Source of the DNA: Saccharothrix sp. HUAS TT1
GTDB taxonomy: Bacteria > Actinomycetota > Actinomycetes > Mycobacteriales > Pseudonocardiaceae
Length of the DNA stretch: 64,000 nucleotides
Assembly: GCF_040744945.1 (NCBI RefSeq)
Contig: NZ_CP160453.1
Span: 124,001 to 188,000, forward strand
Reading direction: 5' to 3'
The position numbers were made by a program, and so were the translations under genes. Below, piece after piece: positions 9,801-19,698 of this stretch. Positions within the stretch are counted from its first letter, which is position 1. Each line of letters opens with the position of its first letter. The notes under the pieces were generated by a model that did no database searches, had not been told where the DNA came from, and saw only the letters and a list, made by a program, of their open reading frames with translations.

Positions 9801-11797
9801 GCCGCCGCGAACGCGTCCTGGAAGCGGGTCCGCACCGACTCCAGGTCCTCGCCGGACAGCTTGTCCAGCGTCACCTGGTCGATGCGCAGGCCGAAGTCGT
9901 AGATCCAGCACTCCACGCCGTTGTCGAGCGACAGCTCGTAGGGGCGCTCGTCCACCACGACCACGCCCATGCGCTGGAGCATCGGCAGCACGTCGGACAG
10001 CGTCAACCGGGCGCCCACGAGGAACAGCTTGAACCGCCGCTCGCCCGGCTCGGCGTCGCGCGGCAGGTAGAACACCAGGTCCAGCTCGCCCCGGCGCAAC
10101 GCCTCGATGCGCCGGAAGTCCGCCAGGCCCTCGGCCGCGGTGAAGTCCTCCTTGTACGCCTCGGGGAACGCCGCGGCGATCCGCTGACCCTGCTCGGACG
10201 ACGACTCCGCGCCCAGGCCCGTGCCGTGGTCGTCCAGCACCGCCTCGACCATGCGGTCGTCCCACGAGCGCACCGCCGCGGCCAGCAGCTGCTGGATGTG
10301 GGCGGTGTCCGGCTCGGTCTGCCTGCTCGGCTCGGTGTGCACGGTGAAGTGCACGCGGGCCAGCGCGGACTCGCCGACGCGGGCGCTGTACTCCAGGTTC
10401 ACACCGCCGAGCTGGCCGATCAGCACCTCCTGCATGGCCAGCCGCGACGTCGTCGTGTAGCGGTCGCGCGGCAGGTAGACCAGGCAGGAGTAGAAGCGGC
10501 CGTACGGGTCGCGGCGCAGGAACAACCGCAGCCGGCGGCGTTCGGCGAGCGCGATCACGCCCGTCACGGTCTGGTAGAGCGTGTCCGTGTCGACCGAGAA
10601 CAGCTCGGTGCGCGGGTAGTTCTGGATCACCTCCAGCATCCGCTGACCCGAGTACGAGTGCAGCGGGAAGCCGGCGCGGTGGATGACGTCGCGGACCCGG
10701 CGCTCGATGGCCGGGATGTCCAGCACGTCCTCGTGCAGGGCCGTGGTGGAGAAGACGCCGAGGAACCGGTGCTCGCCGGTCACGTTGCCGTCGGCGTCGA
10801 AGGTCTTCACGCCGACGTAGTACGGGTAGACCGACCGGTGCACGCTGGACTGCGCGCTGGCCTGCGTCAGGACCAGCAGTTCGGGTGACAGTGCCTGCGC
10901 GCCCGCGTCCGGGCCCGCGGTCAGGCTGCGCGCCGCGAGGCTGTCCTGTCTCAGCACGCCCAGACCGCTCGCGAGGACCGCCCTGAGCGCGGGGGCGCCG
11001 TCGGTGGCCGGGTCGTCGTGCAGCAGCTCGTAGCGGCGGTAGCCGAGGAACGTGAAGTGGTCGTCGGCCAGCCAGCGCAGCAGGTTCGCGCCGTCCCGCA
11101 CCTCGTGGTCGGGCAGCGGCGGCGGGGCGGACTCCAGCTGCACGGCCAGGTGCAGGGCCGTGCCCGTCATCTTCTCGGTGTCCTCGACGACCTCGCGGAC
11201 GTCGTTGAGGACCGTGTGCAGCTTCGCCTCCAGCTCGCGCGCCCGGTCCGGGTCCGTGAGCAGGTCGACCTCGATGTACATCCACGACTCGGCCAGCGCG
11301 TCACCCGGCGGGTCGGCCGGGTCGGCGGTCGGCAGGACGTCCAGCAGAGCGCCCGTGACCAGGTCCCGGCGCACCACGACGATCGGGTGCACCACCCGCT
11401 GCACCTGCACGCCGCCGCGGGTCAGCTCGGAGGCCACCGAGTCGACCAGGTACGGCATGTCGTCGGTGACCACCTGCACCACCGTGGCCGGGCACGTCCA
11501 GCCGTCGTGGTCGCGGGTCGGGTTGAGGATCCGCACCACGGGACGGCCGGGGACCCGGGTCTCGGCGAGCTGGTAGTTCGAGCGCACCGCGCCCACCAGG
11601 TCCACCGGGTCGTCGTCGTTGACTTCCTCGGCGGGGACGTGGCGGTAGTACAGGCGGATCAGGTCGGCGAGCTCGGGGGCGTTGGCGGCGGCCCGTTCGA
11701 TCAATTCGTCACGAGCCTGTTCGGGACTGGCCGGGCGGGCCGCGCCGGGTTCACGGGCGGCGTGCTCGGATCGGGACGGGACTCCAGTCGAGGTCAT
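6821..11797 (-). CDS. gdh: NAD-specific glutamate dehydrogenase, large (GDH180-type) enzyme
   Basis: At 1658 residues this matches the 180-kDa class of NAD-dependent glutamate dehydrogenases (S. clavuligerus type), which oxidatively deaminates glutamate to 2-oxoglutarate and ammonium in the cytoplasm. A long regulatory N-terminal half precedes the catalytic part; KLDPRAIPDLPQPRPRFEIF, GGLRWSDRREDFRTEI and VKNAVIVPVGAKGGFVLK are recognisable family stretches, and the NAD-binding region shows VVGVGDMSGDVFGNGML. The start is ATG 11797, with GGAG about 11 nt upstream; an earlier ATG at 11851 is less likely. The gene stands alone, with an AT-rich promoter region upstream. Confidence 0.95.
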   Translation of the reverse strand: MTSTGVPSRSEHAAREPGAARPASPEQARDELIERAAANAPELADLIRLYYRHVPAEEVNDDDPVDLVGAVRSNYQLAETRVPGRPVVRILNPTRDHDGWTCPATVVQVVTDDMPYLVDSVASELTRGGVQVQRVVHPIVVVRRDLVTGALLDVLPTADPADPPGDALAESWMYIEVDLLTDPDRARELEAKLHTVLNDVREVVEDTEKMTGTALHLAVQLESAPPPLPDHEVRDGANLLRWLADDHFTFLGYRRYELLHDDPATDGAPALRAVLASGLGVLRQDSLAARSLTAGPDAGAQALSPELLVLTQASAQSSVHRSVYPYYVGVKTFDADGNVTGEHRFLGVFSTTALHEDVLDIPAIERRVRDVIHRAGFPLHSYSGQRMLEVIQNYPRTELFSVDTDTLYQTVTGVIALAERRRLRLFLRRDPYGRFYSCLVYLPRDRYTTTSRLAMQEVLIGQLGGVNLEYSARVGESALARVHFTVHTEPSRQTEPDTAHIQQLLAAAVRSWDDRMVEAVLDDHGTGLGAESSSEQGQRIAAAFPEAYKEDFTAAEGLADFRRIEALRRGELDLVFYLPRDAEPGERRFKLFLVGARLTLSDVLPMLQRMGVVVVDERPYELSLDNGVECWIYDFGLRIDQVTLDKLSGEDLESVRTRFQDAFAAAWRGEAEVDGFNTLVLKAGVTWQQAAMMRAYAKYLRQAGTPYSQDYIEDAVLAHTDVATALVRLFETRFDPALSDGERPDRTEQLADEITAMIDDVTSLDADRILRSLLTLVQATLRTNYFVRDADGNPRPYLAVKLDPRAIPDLPQPRPRFEIFVYSPRLEGVHLRFGPVARGGLRWSDRREDFRTEILGLVKAQAVKNAVIVPVGAKGGFVLKRPPAPTGDPGADREALLAEGIACYRQFISGLLDLTDNLNSGAVVPAPQVVRHDGDDSYLVVAADKGTASFSDIANEVSKSYGFWLGDAFASGGSVGYDHKAMGITAKGAWESVKRHFRELGVNTQSEEFTVVGVGDMSGDVFGNGMLLSEHIRLVAAFDHRHVFIDPDPTASTTFAERKRLFELPRSSWDDYDRSLISEGGGVWPRTAKSIPVSEQARRALGLPEGVVKLSPPELMKAILLAPVDLLWNGGIGTYVKASAESHTEVGDKANDAIRVNGADLRVKVVGEGGNLGLTQRGRIEFARVGGPEEQGGKVNTDALDNSAGVDCSDHEVNIKILLDELVRDGHLDQEQRNELLGQMTDEVGELVLADNYSQNAVLGVSRAHAAPMLSVHSRLVADLEERGVLDRALEALPSAAEFKALEKAGDGLTSPELATLLAHVKLALKEEVLASDLPTIDVLARRLPEYFPSELRERFADVIGSHPLSREIITTVLVNEVVDGGGVSYPFRLAEEISASATDAVRAYTVVTAIYDLPSLWREIRALDNVVPTGVQDDMLLETRRLLDRASRWLLTNRPQPLAVGSTISRFAPVVGALAPRTIDLLQGREKESVIEHVERLVAHGVPEGLARRIASLLYTYGLLDVTEVAELAEREEGEGAAGQERTHEETAELYFALSEHLDVDRMLSSVSGLERLNRWHALARLALRDDFYSSLRSITVDVLRSADPGESPEEKIAAWEQANSSRLSRARAALAEINRVSKLDLATLSVAARQVRSLIR

Positions 11798-11943
11798 GTT
11801 CAGGCGACTCCACGCTATCCGGTACCTCTGTGTACCGGGTCCGCGCACCACTTAACCAGACGCGCCCGAACCCGTTCGCCGCAACCCTGGCACTGAATCG
11901 AACAACTTGCCGGAAGTCCGGAATTCGAGATGGCACGGGCTAA

Positions 11944-11969
11944 TTTCCCGCTTTGTTACCGGCGGGAAA
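11944..11969. terminator. Hairpin terminator after the TPR protein gene
   Basis: TTTCCCGC (11944-11951) and GCGGGAAA (11962-11969) are perfect 8-bp arms around a 10-nt loop, located 24 bp after the end of the leftward TPR gene. The flanking DNA is AT-rich compared with the rest of the window and also contains the promoter region of the glutamate dehydrogenase gene. Confidence 0.55.
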
Positions 11970-11992
11970 CCTTATTAGAACCTCAAATCATT

Positions 11993-14900
11993 TCACGCCT
12001 CGGGAAGGGTCCAGGTGCCGAAGCGGCCCGGGGTCGGGTCGATGCGCTGGATCGGGGCGGTGGTCTCGTTGTCGGGCGTGGGCGGGTTCCCGAGGGGTGG
12101 GATGGGGACGGTGGCCTCGTCGGGGTCGACCCGGCCGGCGGCCTCGTCCTCGCGGCGGGCGTCCTCGTAGGCGACGAGGGCTTCGGCGAGCAGTTCGGCC
12201 AGGCTGAGGTCGCTCTTGTGGCGGCGTGAGGCGCGGGTGGCGCTGGGCGAGTCGGCGGGCGGGGGCGGTTCGACGACGAGGGCCGGGAGGTCGATCGTCT
12301 TGCCGCCGACGACGACAGCGGTGACGAAGGGCTCCTTCGCCTCACCGCCGGCATCCGCCTCTGTCGCCGGTGTAGGTGCTTGTGCTTGTGGGGGTGCCGG
12401 CGGCGGGGTGTCGTCGTGCTCCACATCCGCAGCGCTGAGGAAACCGCTCGGACTGAACTGCGACGAAACCGGCGGCACGGGCTCCGGCGCCAGTTCCGGC
12501 TCGGGCACAGGTTCCGGCTCGGGCTCCGCCTGCGCTTGATCGACCTGTGCTTGATCGACCTGCGCTTCCGGCTCGTCCTCGCCCTTCAGATCAACATCCG
12601 CGGTGGGGAAAACCGGCGGCGCCTGCACCTTCTCGGTCTTCTCGGCGTTCTCGGTGTTCTCCGGCACAGTCAGGGCCGCGAAGTCGGGCAGCGGCGGCAA
12701 CGGGAAGTCGGGCGGTTCGGGCACCCGGGCGGTGGGGATGACGGGCCCCTTCACGAAGGCCGCACCGAGCCCGACCGGCGGCACGTCGTCACGCACGACG
12801 GGCTGGACCATCGTGGGCGAGTCGAACATGTCGACGGGCGGTGGAACCTCACTGCGCAACCGCGCCGGCGCTTCGACCCGCCACGACACCTGCTCAACGT
12901 CGGCGGGGGCATCCGACCGGCCTTCCGCCTGCGAATCCGGCTCGACTGCGACCTGCGGCTCGGGCTGCTCCACGGACCCCGACTCCTGCTCGACGACAAC
13001 GGCCTGTTCATCAGCATCCGGAGCCCGCCGCCGCCCACCCGCACGCTGGGGGTCGAGCAACCCGGCGGCCTTCAGCGTGTCCAGAACACTGGAATCGCTT
13101 CCCTGCTCAACCGGCCGCTCATCCTCCTCCGCCGCCTCCCGAGCCGCCCGCCGCCGCCCACTGCGCACCGCACCGGCCGCAGCGATCAACCCGGCTGCGG
13201 GAACACTCCGCTCGCCACTTTCGTCAGCAGCGGCAGCCCCCTGCTCCTCCTGCGCCTCTTGGGACTGCTCGACAACACCAAACCCACCCCCACCAAGCCC
13301 CGCGCCGCCGAGAGGACGGCCACCAACTCCGGTAGCCCCCTCGACCACGTCGGCAGCCCCAGTGCCGACCTGCGGCACGCTGCCGGGCACGGAGGTGGGC
13401 ACAGGCGCAGGCAACTCACCGCCGACGGATTGGGTGGTAGGCGCTGCGGACACCTGCTGCGGACTACCGGCAACAGCCCCCGCTCCCGGTGCCGCTCCCG
13501 GATTCTGCGGCGCCGGCAGCTCAGTGGATGCGGGCTCGGCAGCCGGAGGACCGGTGAGCACAGGACCAGCCGGCGCGGGGCCGGTGAGCACAGGATCGGT
13601 AAGCACAGGATCGGTAAGCACAGGATCGGTAAGCGCAGGACCGGCACCCGAGGGCTCGATCGGCGCAGGACCGGTGAGCGCAGGGCCGCTGGCCGGAAAT
13701 CCCGTGACCGAAGGGCCGGTGGCCGGGGGCTCGACAGCCGAGGGCCCAGCGGGTGCGGGGCTGGCGGGTGCAGGGCTGGCGGGTGCAGGGCTGGCAGCCA
13801 AGGGGCCGGCGGTCGCGGGGTTGATCGCGGGCGGCTCGGTGGCGGGCGGCTCGGTGGCAAGCGGTGGGGTGGCCGCCGGTGGGGTGGCCGGTCGGATTGG
13901 CCTCGCCTGGCCGCTGCGGGCGTGTTCGGGGCGGCCCTGGGTTGGTTGAGGCGATTCCGGGGCTCGGCGGCGGCCGGTTGGTTCCGCAGTGGGTCCGGCA
14001 GTGGGTCCGGCAGTGGGTTCTGCGGTAGGTCCTGCGGTGGGCTCCGTGGTGGATTCCGGAGTGGGTCCTGTGGTGGATTTCGGGGTGGGCTCGGCGTCGC
14101 CGAAGGGTTGCACCAGGCGCCAGCGGTCGGCGGCGTGGGCCCTGGCGGCGGAGAGGCCGTCCACGGTCATGTCCTCGGCGGCGCGGCGGGAGCGCTTCAC
14201 CCGGACGCCCTCGTTGCGGTGCATCTGGACCGGGCGCCACTGGCGCAGTTGCTGCTTGACCTCGGGCGCCAGGTCCGGGTCCGGGGTGGCGGGGGCCGCC
14301 TGGGCGGTGGCCGTGGTGCGGAGCAGGTGGGCCAGTTCGTCGTGCAGGCCGCCCGGCGGTTGGCGGTGGACGCCGGCGAACTCGGCGGCCAACCGGGCGC
14401 GCACGGCGTAGACCGCCCTGGCACGCCTGCGCTCGGCGGCGTGGGCGGAGCGGAGGTTGGACAGGGCCTCGGTCAGGTTGCCGGACACCTCGTGGACGTG
14501 GGCGAGGGCCAGCAGGCTCTCGGCGAGCAGGGTGTCCAACTGGTGGCGCTCGGCGCTGTCGGCGGCGTCGCGGAGCAGGTCGCGGGCCTGGTCGACCCGA
14601 CCCGCGGGCAGGTGGACCCTGGTGGCCAGGACCAACCTGAGCCAGCCCGCGGTGGACGCGGACGGCGCGCGGACCGGGCGCTCCAGGAGGGGCGTCCCGG
14701 CCTCGGACGCCTCGCCCGGCTTGTTCAGGTCCATCAGGGCGCAGACCAGTTCGACCGTGAGCCTGCCGCGGACCTGGCCGTTGTCGGTCGCGGGCTCCTT
14801 GAGCCGGTCGAGCATCTCCAAGCCCTCGCGAGCGGCGGCGGTGGCTGCTCGGAGGTCGCCCCAGCGGCGGTGCTGACCCGCGGCGGCGGCGCGGAGCAGG

Positions 14901-15427
14901 CCGCGGTGCAGGAGGGTCGTGTCGTGGTCCAGCATCGGGTCGGCCTGGTAGAGGCCGTCCGCCTCGTCCAGCGCTTGCGCCAGCGCCGGCCCGCGGCCCA
15001 CCGAGACCAGGCACTCGCCGGCCTGGACCAGCGCGGTCGCCCGCAGGCCCGGCGGGACGTCGTCCGCCTCCAGGACCGGGCGGACGGCGGCGAAGCCGGT
15101 CAGCGGCGCGCCGACCGACCTGGCGCTGTCGGCCAGCTCGACCCGCAGGCGCCAGGCCGTTTCCCGCTCGGACGCGGTCTCGGCCGCCCGAAGGGCGTCC
15201 AGTGCCCGGTCCGCGACCCGCACGCCCCGGCCCATCCGGTTGCTCGCGAAGACCACCAGGGCCTCCGCGCGCAACCGGTCGACCTCGTCACGGCGGGCGG
15301 AGGCGAGCGCGACGGCGCGCTCGCCCAGCACCAGAGCAAGCTCCGGTGCCCGCCAACGCAGCCGCCAGGCGGGCACGACCAGCGTGCTCACCTCGACGTC
15401 CGCCTGCGCTTCGCCCCTCGCCGCCAC
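11993..15427 (-). CDS. Large TPR-like protein with long Pro-rich disordered C-terminal half
   Basis: The 1144-residue protein has no signal peptide or membrane helix. Residues 1-400 are helical and TPR-like (ALVVFASNRMGRG, LLAESLLALAHVHEVSGNLTEALSNL), as in cytoplasmic scaffold proteins. From about residue 450 to the end the sequence is low-complexity, rich in Pro, Ala, Glu and Thr, with repeats such as PTAGPTAEPTAGP and three exact VLTDP units. I know no function; a scaffold for protein-protein contacts is the most one can infer. GTG 15427 lies 18 bp after the ettA stop, so it is probably co-transcribed with ettA. Low-complexity DNA here also produces a long but spurious open frame on the other strand. 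Confidence 0.8.
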   Translation of the reverse strand: MAARGEAQADVEVSTLVVPAWRLRWRAPELALVLGERAVALASARRDEVDRLRAEALVVFASNRMGRGVRVADRALDALRAAETASERETAWRLRVELADSARSVGAPLTGFAAVRPVLEADDVPPGLRATALVQAGECLVSVGRGPALAQALDEADGLYQADPMLDHDTTLLHRGLLRAAAAGQHRRWGDLRAATAAAREGLEMLDRLKEPATDNGQVRGRLTVELVCALMDLNKPGEASEAGTPLLERPVRAPSASTAGWLRLVLATRVHLPAGRVDQARDLLRDAADSAERHQLDTLLAESLLALAHVHEVSGNLTEALSNLRSAHAAERRRARAVYAVRARLAAEFAGVHRQPPGGLHDELAHLLRTTATAQAAPATPDPDLAPEVKQQLRQWRPVQMHRNEGVRVKRSRRAAEDMTVDGLSAARAHAADRWRLVQPFGDAEPTPKSTTGPTPESTTEPTAGPTAEPTAGPTAGPTAEPTGRRRAPESPQPTQGRPEHARSGQARPIRPATPPAATPPLATEPPATEPPAINPATAGPLAASPAPASPAPASPAPAGPSAVEPPATGPSVTGFPASGPALTGPAPIEPSGAGPALTDPVLTDPVLTDPVLTGPAPAGPVLTGPPAAEPASTELPAPQNPGAAPGAGAVAGSPQQVSAAPTTQSVGGELPAPVPTSVPGSVPQVGTGAADVVEGATGVGGRPLGGAGLGGGGFGVVEQSQEAQEEQGAAAADESGERSVPAAGLIAAAGAVRSGRRRAAREAAEEDERPVEQGSDSSVLDTLKAAGLLDPQRAGGRRRAPDADEQAVVVEQESGSVEQPEPQVAVEPDSQAEGRSDAPADVEQVSWRVEAPARLRSEVPPPVDMFDSPTMVQPVVRDDVPPVGLGAAFVKGPVIPTARVPEPPDFPLPPLPDFAALTVPENTENAEKTEKVQAPPVFPTADVDLKGEDEPEAQVDQAQVDQAQAEPEPEPVPEPELAPEPVPPVSSQFSPSGFLSAADVEHDDTPPPAPPQAQAPTPATEADAGGEAKEPFVTAVVVGGKTIDLPALVVEPPPPADSPSATRASRRHKSDLSLAELLAEALVAYEDARREDEAAGRVDPDEATVPIPPLGNPPTPDNETTAPIQRIDPTPGRFGTWTLPEA
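13593..13637. repeat. Three tandem 15-bp repeats inside the disordered region of the TPR gene
   Basis: The unit GGATCGGTAAGCACA is repeated from 13593 and 13608, with a third copy at 13623 differing by one base. On the coding strand it encodes VLTDP three times. The repeats keep frame, so copy number may vary without breaking the gene. Confidence 0.8.
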
Positions 15428-15445
15428 GATGTAGGTACCCGGCTC

Positions 15446-17122
<1,677 letters not shown>

Positions 17123-17443
17123 GCCCGCGATCGTAGAGCGGTGCCGATCGGGCCCGAACCTCGGACGCCGGCAACGGACCCGGGCACAACGCAGAGTTAA
17201 CGCGAACGTGGGTCACCCACACTCGTAACACGGCCGTCGACCACGTCTGGCGCGACCCTGCGACCAGCGACTCCGACCGAATGCGCGAACTCGGTGCGCT
17301 GTCAACCCCCGATGCCTGCGTGCGGGACCCGGCCCTGGCGCCGACCCGACGACCTCCCCCCTCCGACGACTCGCAACGGCGACGACTGCCCGCGCATTCT
17401 CCGCCCCGATCGCGCCGGCGGAAGCCCCTGTGACCCGTTTTGC
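17123..17443. other. 321-bp intergenic region with a 13-bp palindrome
   Basis: No gene is visible between ettA (leftward, start 17122) and the ssb paralogue (leftward, end 17444). The region must hold the ettA promoter. The only clear structure is the perfect palindrome GTGGGTCACCCAC (17208-17220, odd centre), about 86 bp upstream of the ettA start; it could be an operator or the tip of an ssb terminator. Open frames across this stretch have no ribosome binding sites and no family resemblance. Confidence 0.5.
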
Positions 17444-17935
17444 TCAGAACGGCACTTCGGTCACCTCCTTCGGGCGCTCCGGTTCCACCGTGAGGACCAG
17501 CGGCAACTCGTCCGGCTTGCGGGGCGCCGCGATCTCCGGCGCGGCGCGGGCCTCGACCGCGTCCGGGGTGAGCCTGGTCCGCACCGGCGCGGCCGTGCAC
17601 ATCGCCAGGTTCGGCCCGATCGCGGTGGCCTCGACCTCGATCAACGGGCGGGCGCCGCCCTCGAACTCCACGTCCTTGACCGTCAACCGGCCGGTGACCA
17701 CCACCGGGTCGCCCTTGCTCAACGACGCCAGCGCGTTGTCCGCGAGCATCCGCCAGCACGAGACCGACAGGAACATCCGCGCGCCGTCCTCCCAGGTGCG
17801 CTGCTCCGGTTCCCACACCCGCTCCGCGGTGAACAGCCGGAACTTCGCCCGGCTGAACCCGGTGCCGACCGTGCTGTGCACCACCCTGCTGGCGACGTTC
17901 CCGCAGATGGTGATCCGGCACTCGTTGTACGCCAC
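17444..17935 (-). CDS. ssb: Single-stranded DNA-binding protein, accessory paralogue
   Basis: A 163-residue protein with an OB-fold: AYNECRITICGNVASRVVHS at the N-terminus, then FRLFTAERVW, MFLSVSCWRMLADNALASLS and KGDPVVVTGRLTVKDVE. This is the SSB family, which coats single-stranded DNA in replication, recombination and repair. It is probably not the essential replication SSB, because it lies outside the rpsF-ssb-rpsR operon and its tail ends EVPF rather than the acidic DDDIPF tip. Actinomycetes often carry a second ssb used in recombination, competence or sporulation. GTG 17935 follows a strong AGGAGG; an upstream in-frame extension to 18094 was rejected. Confidence 0.88.
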   Translation of the reverse strand: MAYNECRITICGNVASRVVHSTVGTGFSRAKFRLFTAERVWEPEQRTWEDGARMFLSVSCWRMLADNALASLSKGDPVVVTGRLTVKDVEFEGGARPLIEVEATAIGPNLAMCTAAPVRTRLTPDAVEARAAPEIAAPRKPDELPLVLTVEPERPKEVTEVPF

Positions 17936-18056
17936 GTCCGCCTCCTCTTGTCGACCTCTTGCCGATCGCTTGGGACCAGGTTGCCGGGGGTCGGCGGCGG
18001 TGGACAGGGGCGGTTCGGGATCTGTGGACAACTGCTTGAAGCATGCATAACTGTAT

Positions 18057-18098
18057 GAGTGAGCGCTCACTCGTTGACATGAGTGAGGACTCACTCAT
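18057..18098. promoter_or_regulatory. Twin palindromic TetR operators around a TTGACA promoter
   Basis: Operator 1 is GAGTGAGCGCTCACTC (18057-18072), a perfect 16-bp palindrome. Operator 2 has arms ATGAGTGAG and CTCACTCAT (18079-18098) with a 2-bp centre. A perfect -35 TTGACA lies between them (18074-18079), and the -10-like TACAGT follows at 18098-18103, spacing 18. Transcription would then start at or just before the TetR ATG at 18110. The shared GAGTGAG half-site suggests two TetR dimers binding cooperatively to repress their own operon. Confidence 0.85.
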
Positions 18099-18109
18099 AC
18101 AGTGGGGAC

Positions 18110-18745
18110 ATGCCCGAAGACCTCACCCGACGACGTCGGCGCGCACCCGCGATGAGCCCCGAGGACCGCCGTGAGGCGATCGTCGCCGCCACCGTCCCGC
18201 TCCTCTTCACCCACGGCGCCGACGTGACGACCAGCCAGATCGCCAAGGCGGCGGGCATCGCGGAGGGCACCGTCTTCCGGGCGTTCAAGGACAAGCAGGA
18301 GCTCATCCGCACGTGCGTGCGCAGCGTGCTCACGGTCGACGCCGAACTGGAGCTGATCGAGGAGGCGAGGCGGGCCGCCACGCTCGCCGAACGCCTCTCC
18401 TGGGCCATCAGCGCCGTCTCCGGCTACCTGGACCGGATGTGGAAGTTGATGAGCGTGCTCCGCGACTCCGGCTACGACCCGCACGACGAGCACGGCGAAC
18501 CGGGTGAACGGGGCGAGCAGGGCGGGCGCAAGGGGCCACCGGTCGAGATGCAGCGCCTCACCGAGCACGTCGCCTCCCTGTTCGGCCCGGACGACGACCT
18601 CCGCGTCGACCCGTCCCTGGCCGCACGGCTGCTGCTCGGGCTCGTGTTCACCAACCGCATGCAGGGCAACGGGTTCAGCGACTCCACCGCCGACGCCGAC
18701 CAGCTCGTGGAGCTGTTCCTGCACGGCGTGCTGGAGCAGGACTGA
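18110..18745 (+). CDS. TetR-family repressor of the adjacent ABC exporter
   Basis: The 211-residue protein has an N-terminal TetR helix-turn-helix (REAIVAATVPLLFTHGADVTTSQIAKAAGIAEGTVFRAFKDKQEL, about residues 22-66) and a helical ligand-binding C-terminus. The start ATG 18110 is preceded by no convincing Shine-Dalgarno site but sits 6 nt after the -10-like TACAGT, so the mRNA may be leaderless. The stop is 10 bp before the DrrA-type ATPase gene, and two operators lie directly upstream, so it very likely represses its own exporter operon until an unknown toxic compound binds. Confidence 0.9.
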   Translation: MPEDLTRRRRRAPAMSPEDRREAIVAATVPLLFTHGADVTTSQIAKAAGIAEGTVFRAFKDKQELIRTCVRSVLTVDAELELIEEARRAATLAERLSWAISAVSGYLDRMWKLMSVLRDSGYDPHDEHGEPGERGEQGGRKGPPVEMQRLTEHVASLFGPDDDLRVDPSLAARLLLGLVFTNRMQGNGFSDSTADADQLVELFLHGVLEQD

Positions 18746-18755
18746 GGGGGAACCG

Positions 18756-19685
18756 ATGGCAGACCTGATGATCGAAGCGACCGACGTCGGCAAGGCGTTC
18801 GGCGGGCAGAAGGCGCTGGACGGGGTGAGCGTCGCCGTGCCCAGGGGCACCGTGCTCGGCCTGCTCGGCCACAACGGCGCGGGCAAGACGACGCTGGTCA
18901 ACGTGCTGACCACGATGCTCCCGCCGGACTCCGGCCGGGCGGCGGTCGCCGGGTTCGACGTCGTCGCGCAGGCGCACCAGGTGCGCAGCCGGATCGGCCT
19001 GACCGGCCAGTTCGCCGCCGTCGACGAGCAGCTGTCCGGCCTGGACAACCTGGTCCTGATCGCCCGGCTGCTCGGCGCGTCCCCGCGCGAGGCCAGGGCC
19101 AGGGGCGCCGAGCTGCTGGACCTGTTCGGGCTGGCGGACGCGGCGAAGCGGCCGTCGCGCACCTACTCGGGCGGCATGCGCCGACGCCTGGACCTCGCCG
19201 CGAGCCTCGTCGGGCACCCCGAGGTGATCTTCCTGGACGAGCCGACCACGGGCCTGGACCCGGCGAGCAGGCTCGGCCTGTGGGAGATCGTGGAGGGCCT
19301 GGTCACCGACGGCACCACGGTCCTGCTCACCACCCAGTACCTGGACGAGGCCGACCGCCTGGCCGACTCGATCACCGTGCTCGCGAAGGGCAGGGTCGTC
19401 GCGGCGGGCACCAGCGCCGAGCTGAAGGCCCAGGTCGGCCTGCGCACGGTCACCGTCACTCTGGCCGACGCCTCGGACCTGCCGAAGGCCGCCGAAGCCC
19501 TGGAGCGGGCCGGGATGCAGCCCGTGGCCGCGCAGAACGCGCTGACCGCGCCCGTCACGTCGTCCCGCGAGATCGCCACCGTCGTCCGCGCCCTGGACGA
19601 GGTCGGCCTGGAGGCCACCGAGCTGGCCCTCGGCGAACCGACCCTGGACGACGTCTACCTCACCCTCGCGCAGCACGCGGCCTGA
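18756..19685 (+). CDS. DrrA-type ABC exporter ATPase
   Basis: A 309-residue ABC ATPase of the daunorubicin-resistance (DrrA) subfamily, which powers efflux of drugs or other lipophilic compounds with a DrrB permease at the membrane. Visible motifs: Walker A GHNGAGKTT, the DrrA-like segment RIGLTGQFAAVDEQLSG, signature YSGGMRRRLDLAASL, Walker B VIFLDEPTTGLDP, and TTQYLDEADRLAD with the switch region. The C-terminal extension after residue 230 is typical of DrrA. The start at 18756 follows GAGGGGGA and lies 10 bp after the tetR stop; the permease gene follows 13 bp later. Confidence 0.94.
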   Translation: MADLMIEATDVGKAFGGQKALDGVSVAVPRGTVLGLLGHNGAGKTTLVNVLTTMLPPDSGRAAVAGFDVVAQAHQVRSRIGLTGQFAAVDEQLSGLDNLVLIARLLGASPREARARGAELLDLFGLADAAKRPSRTYSGGMRRRLDLAASLVGHPEVIFLDEPTTGLDPASRLGLWEIVEGLVTDGTTVLLTTQYLDEADRLADSITVLAKGRVVAAGTSAELKAQVGLRTVTVTLADASDLPKAAEALERAGMQPVAAQNALTAPVTSSREIATVVRALDEVGLEATELALGEPTLDDVYLTLAQHAA

Positions 19686-19698
19686 ACAGGAGCCACCG

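Noticed and set aside
13560..13640. CRISPR-like short repeats
   Set aside because: Repeats are contiguous 15-mers without spacers and encode VLTDP in frame in the TPR gene.
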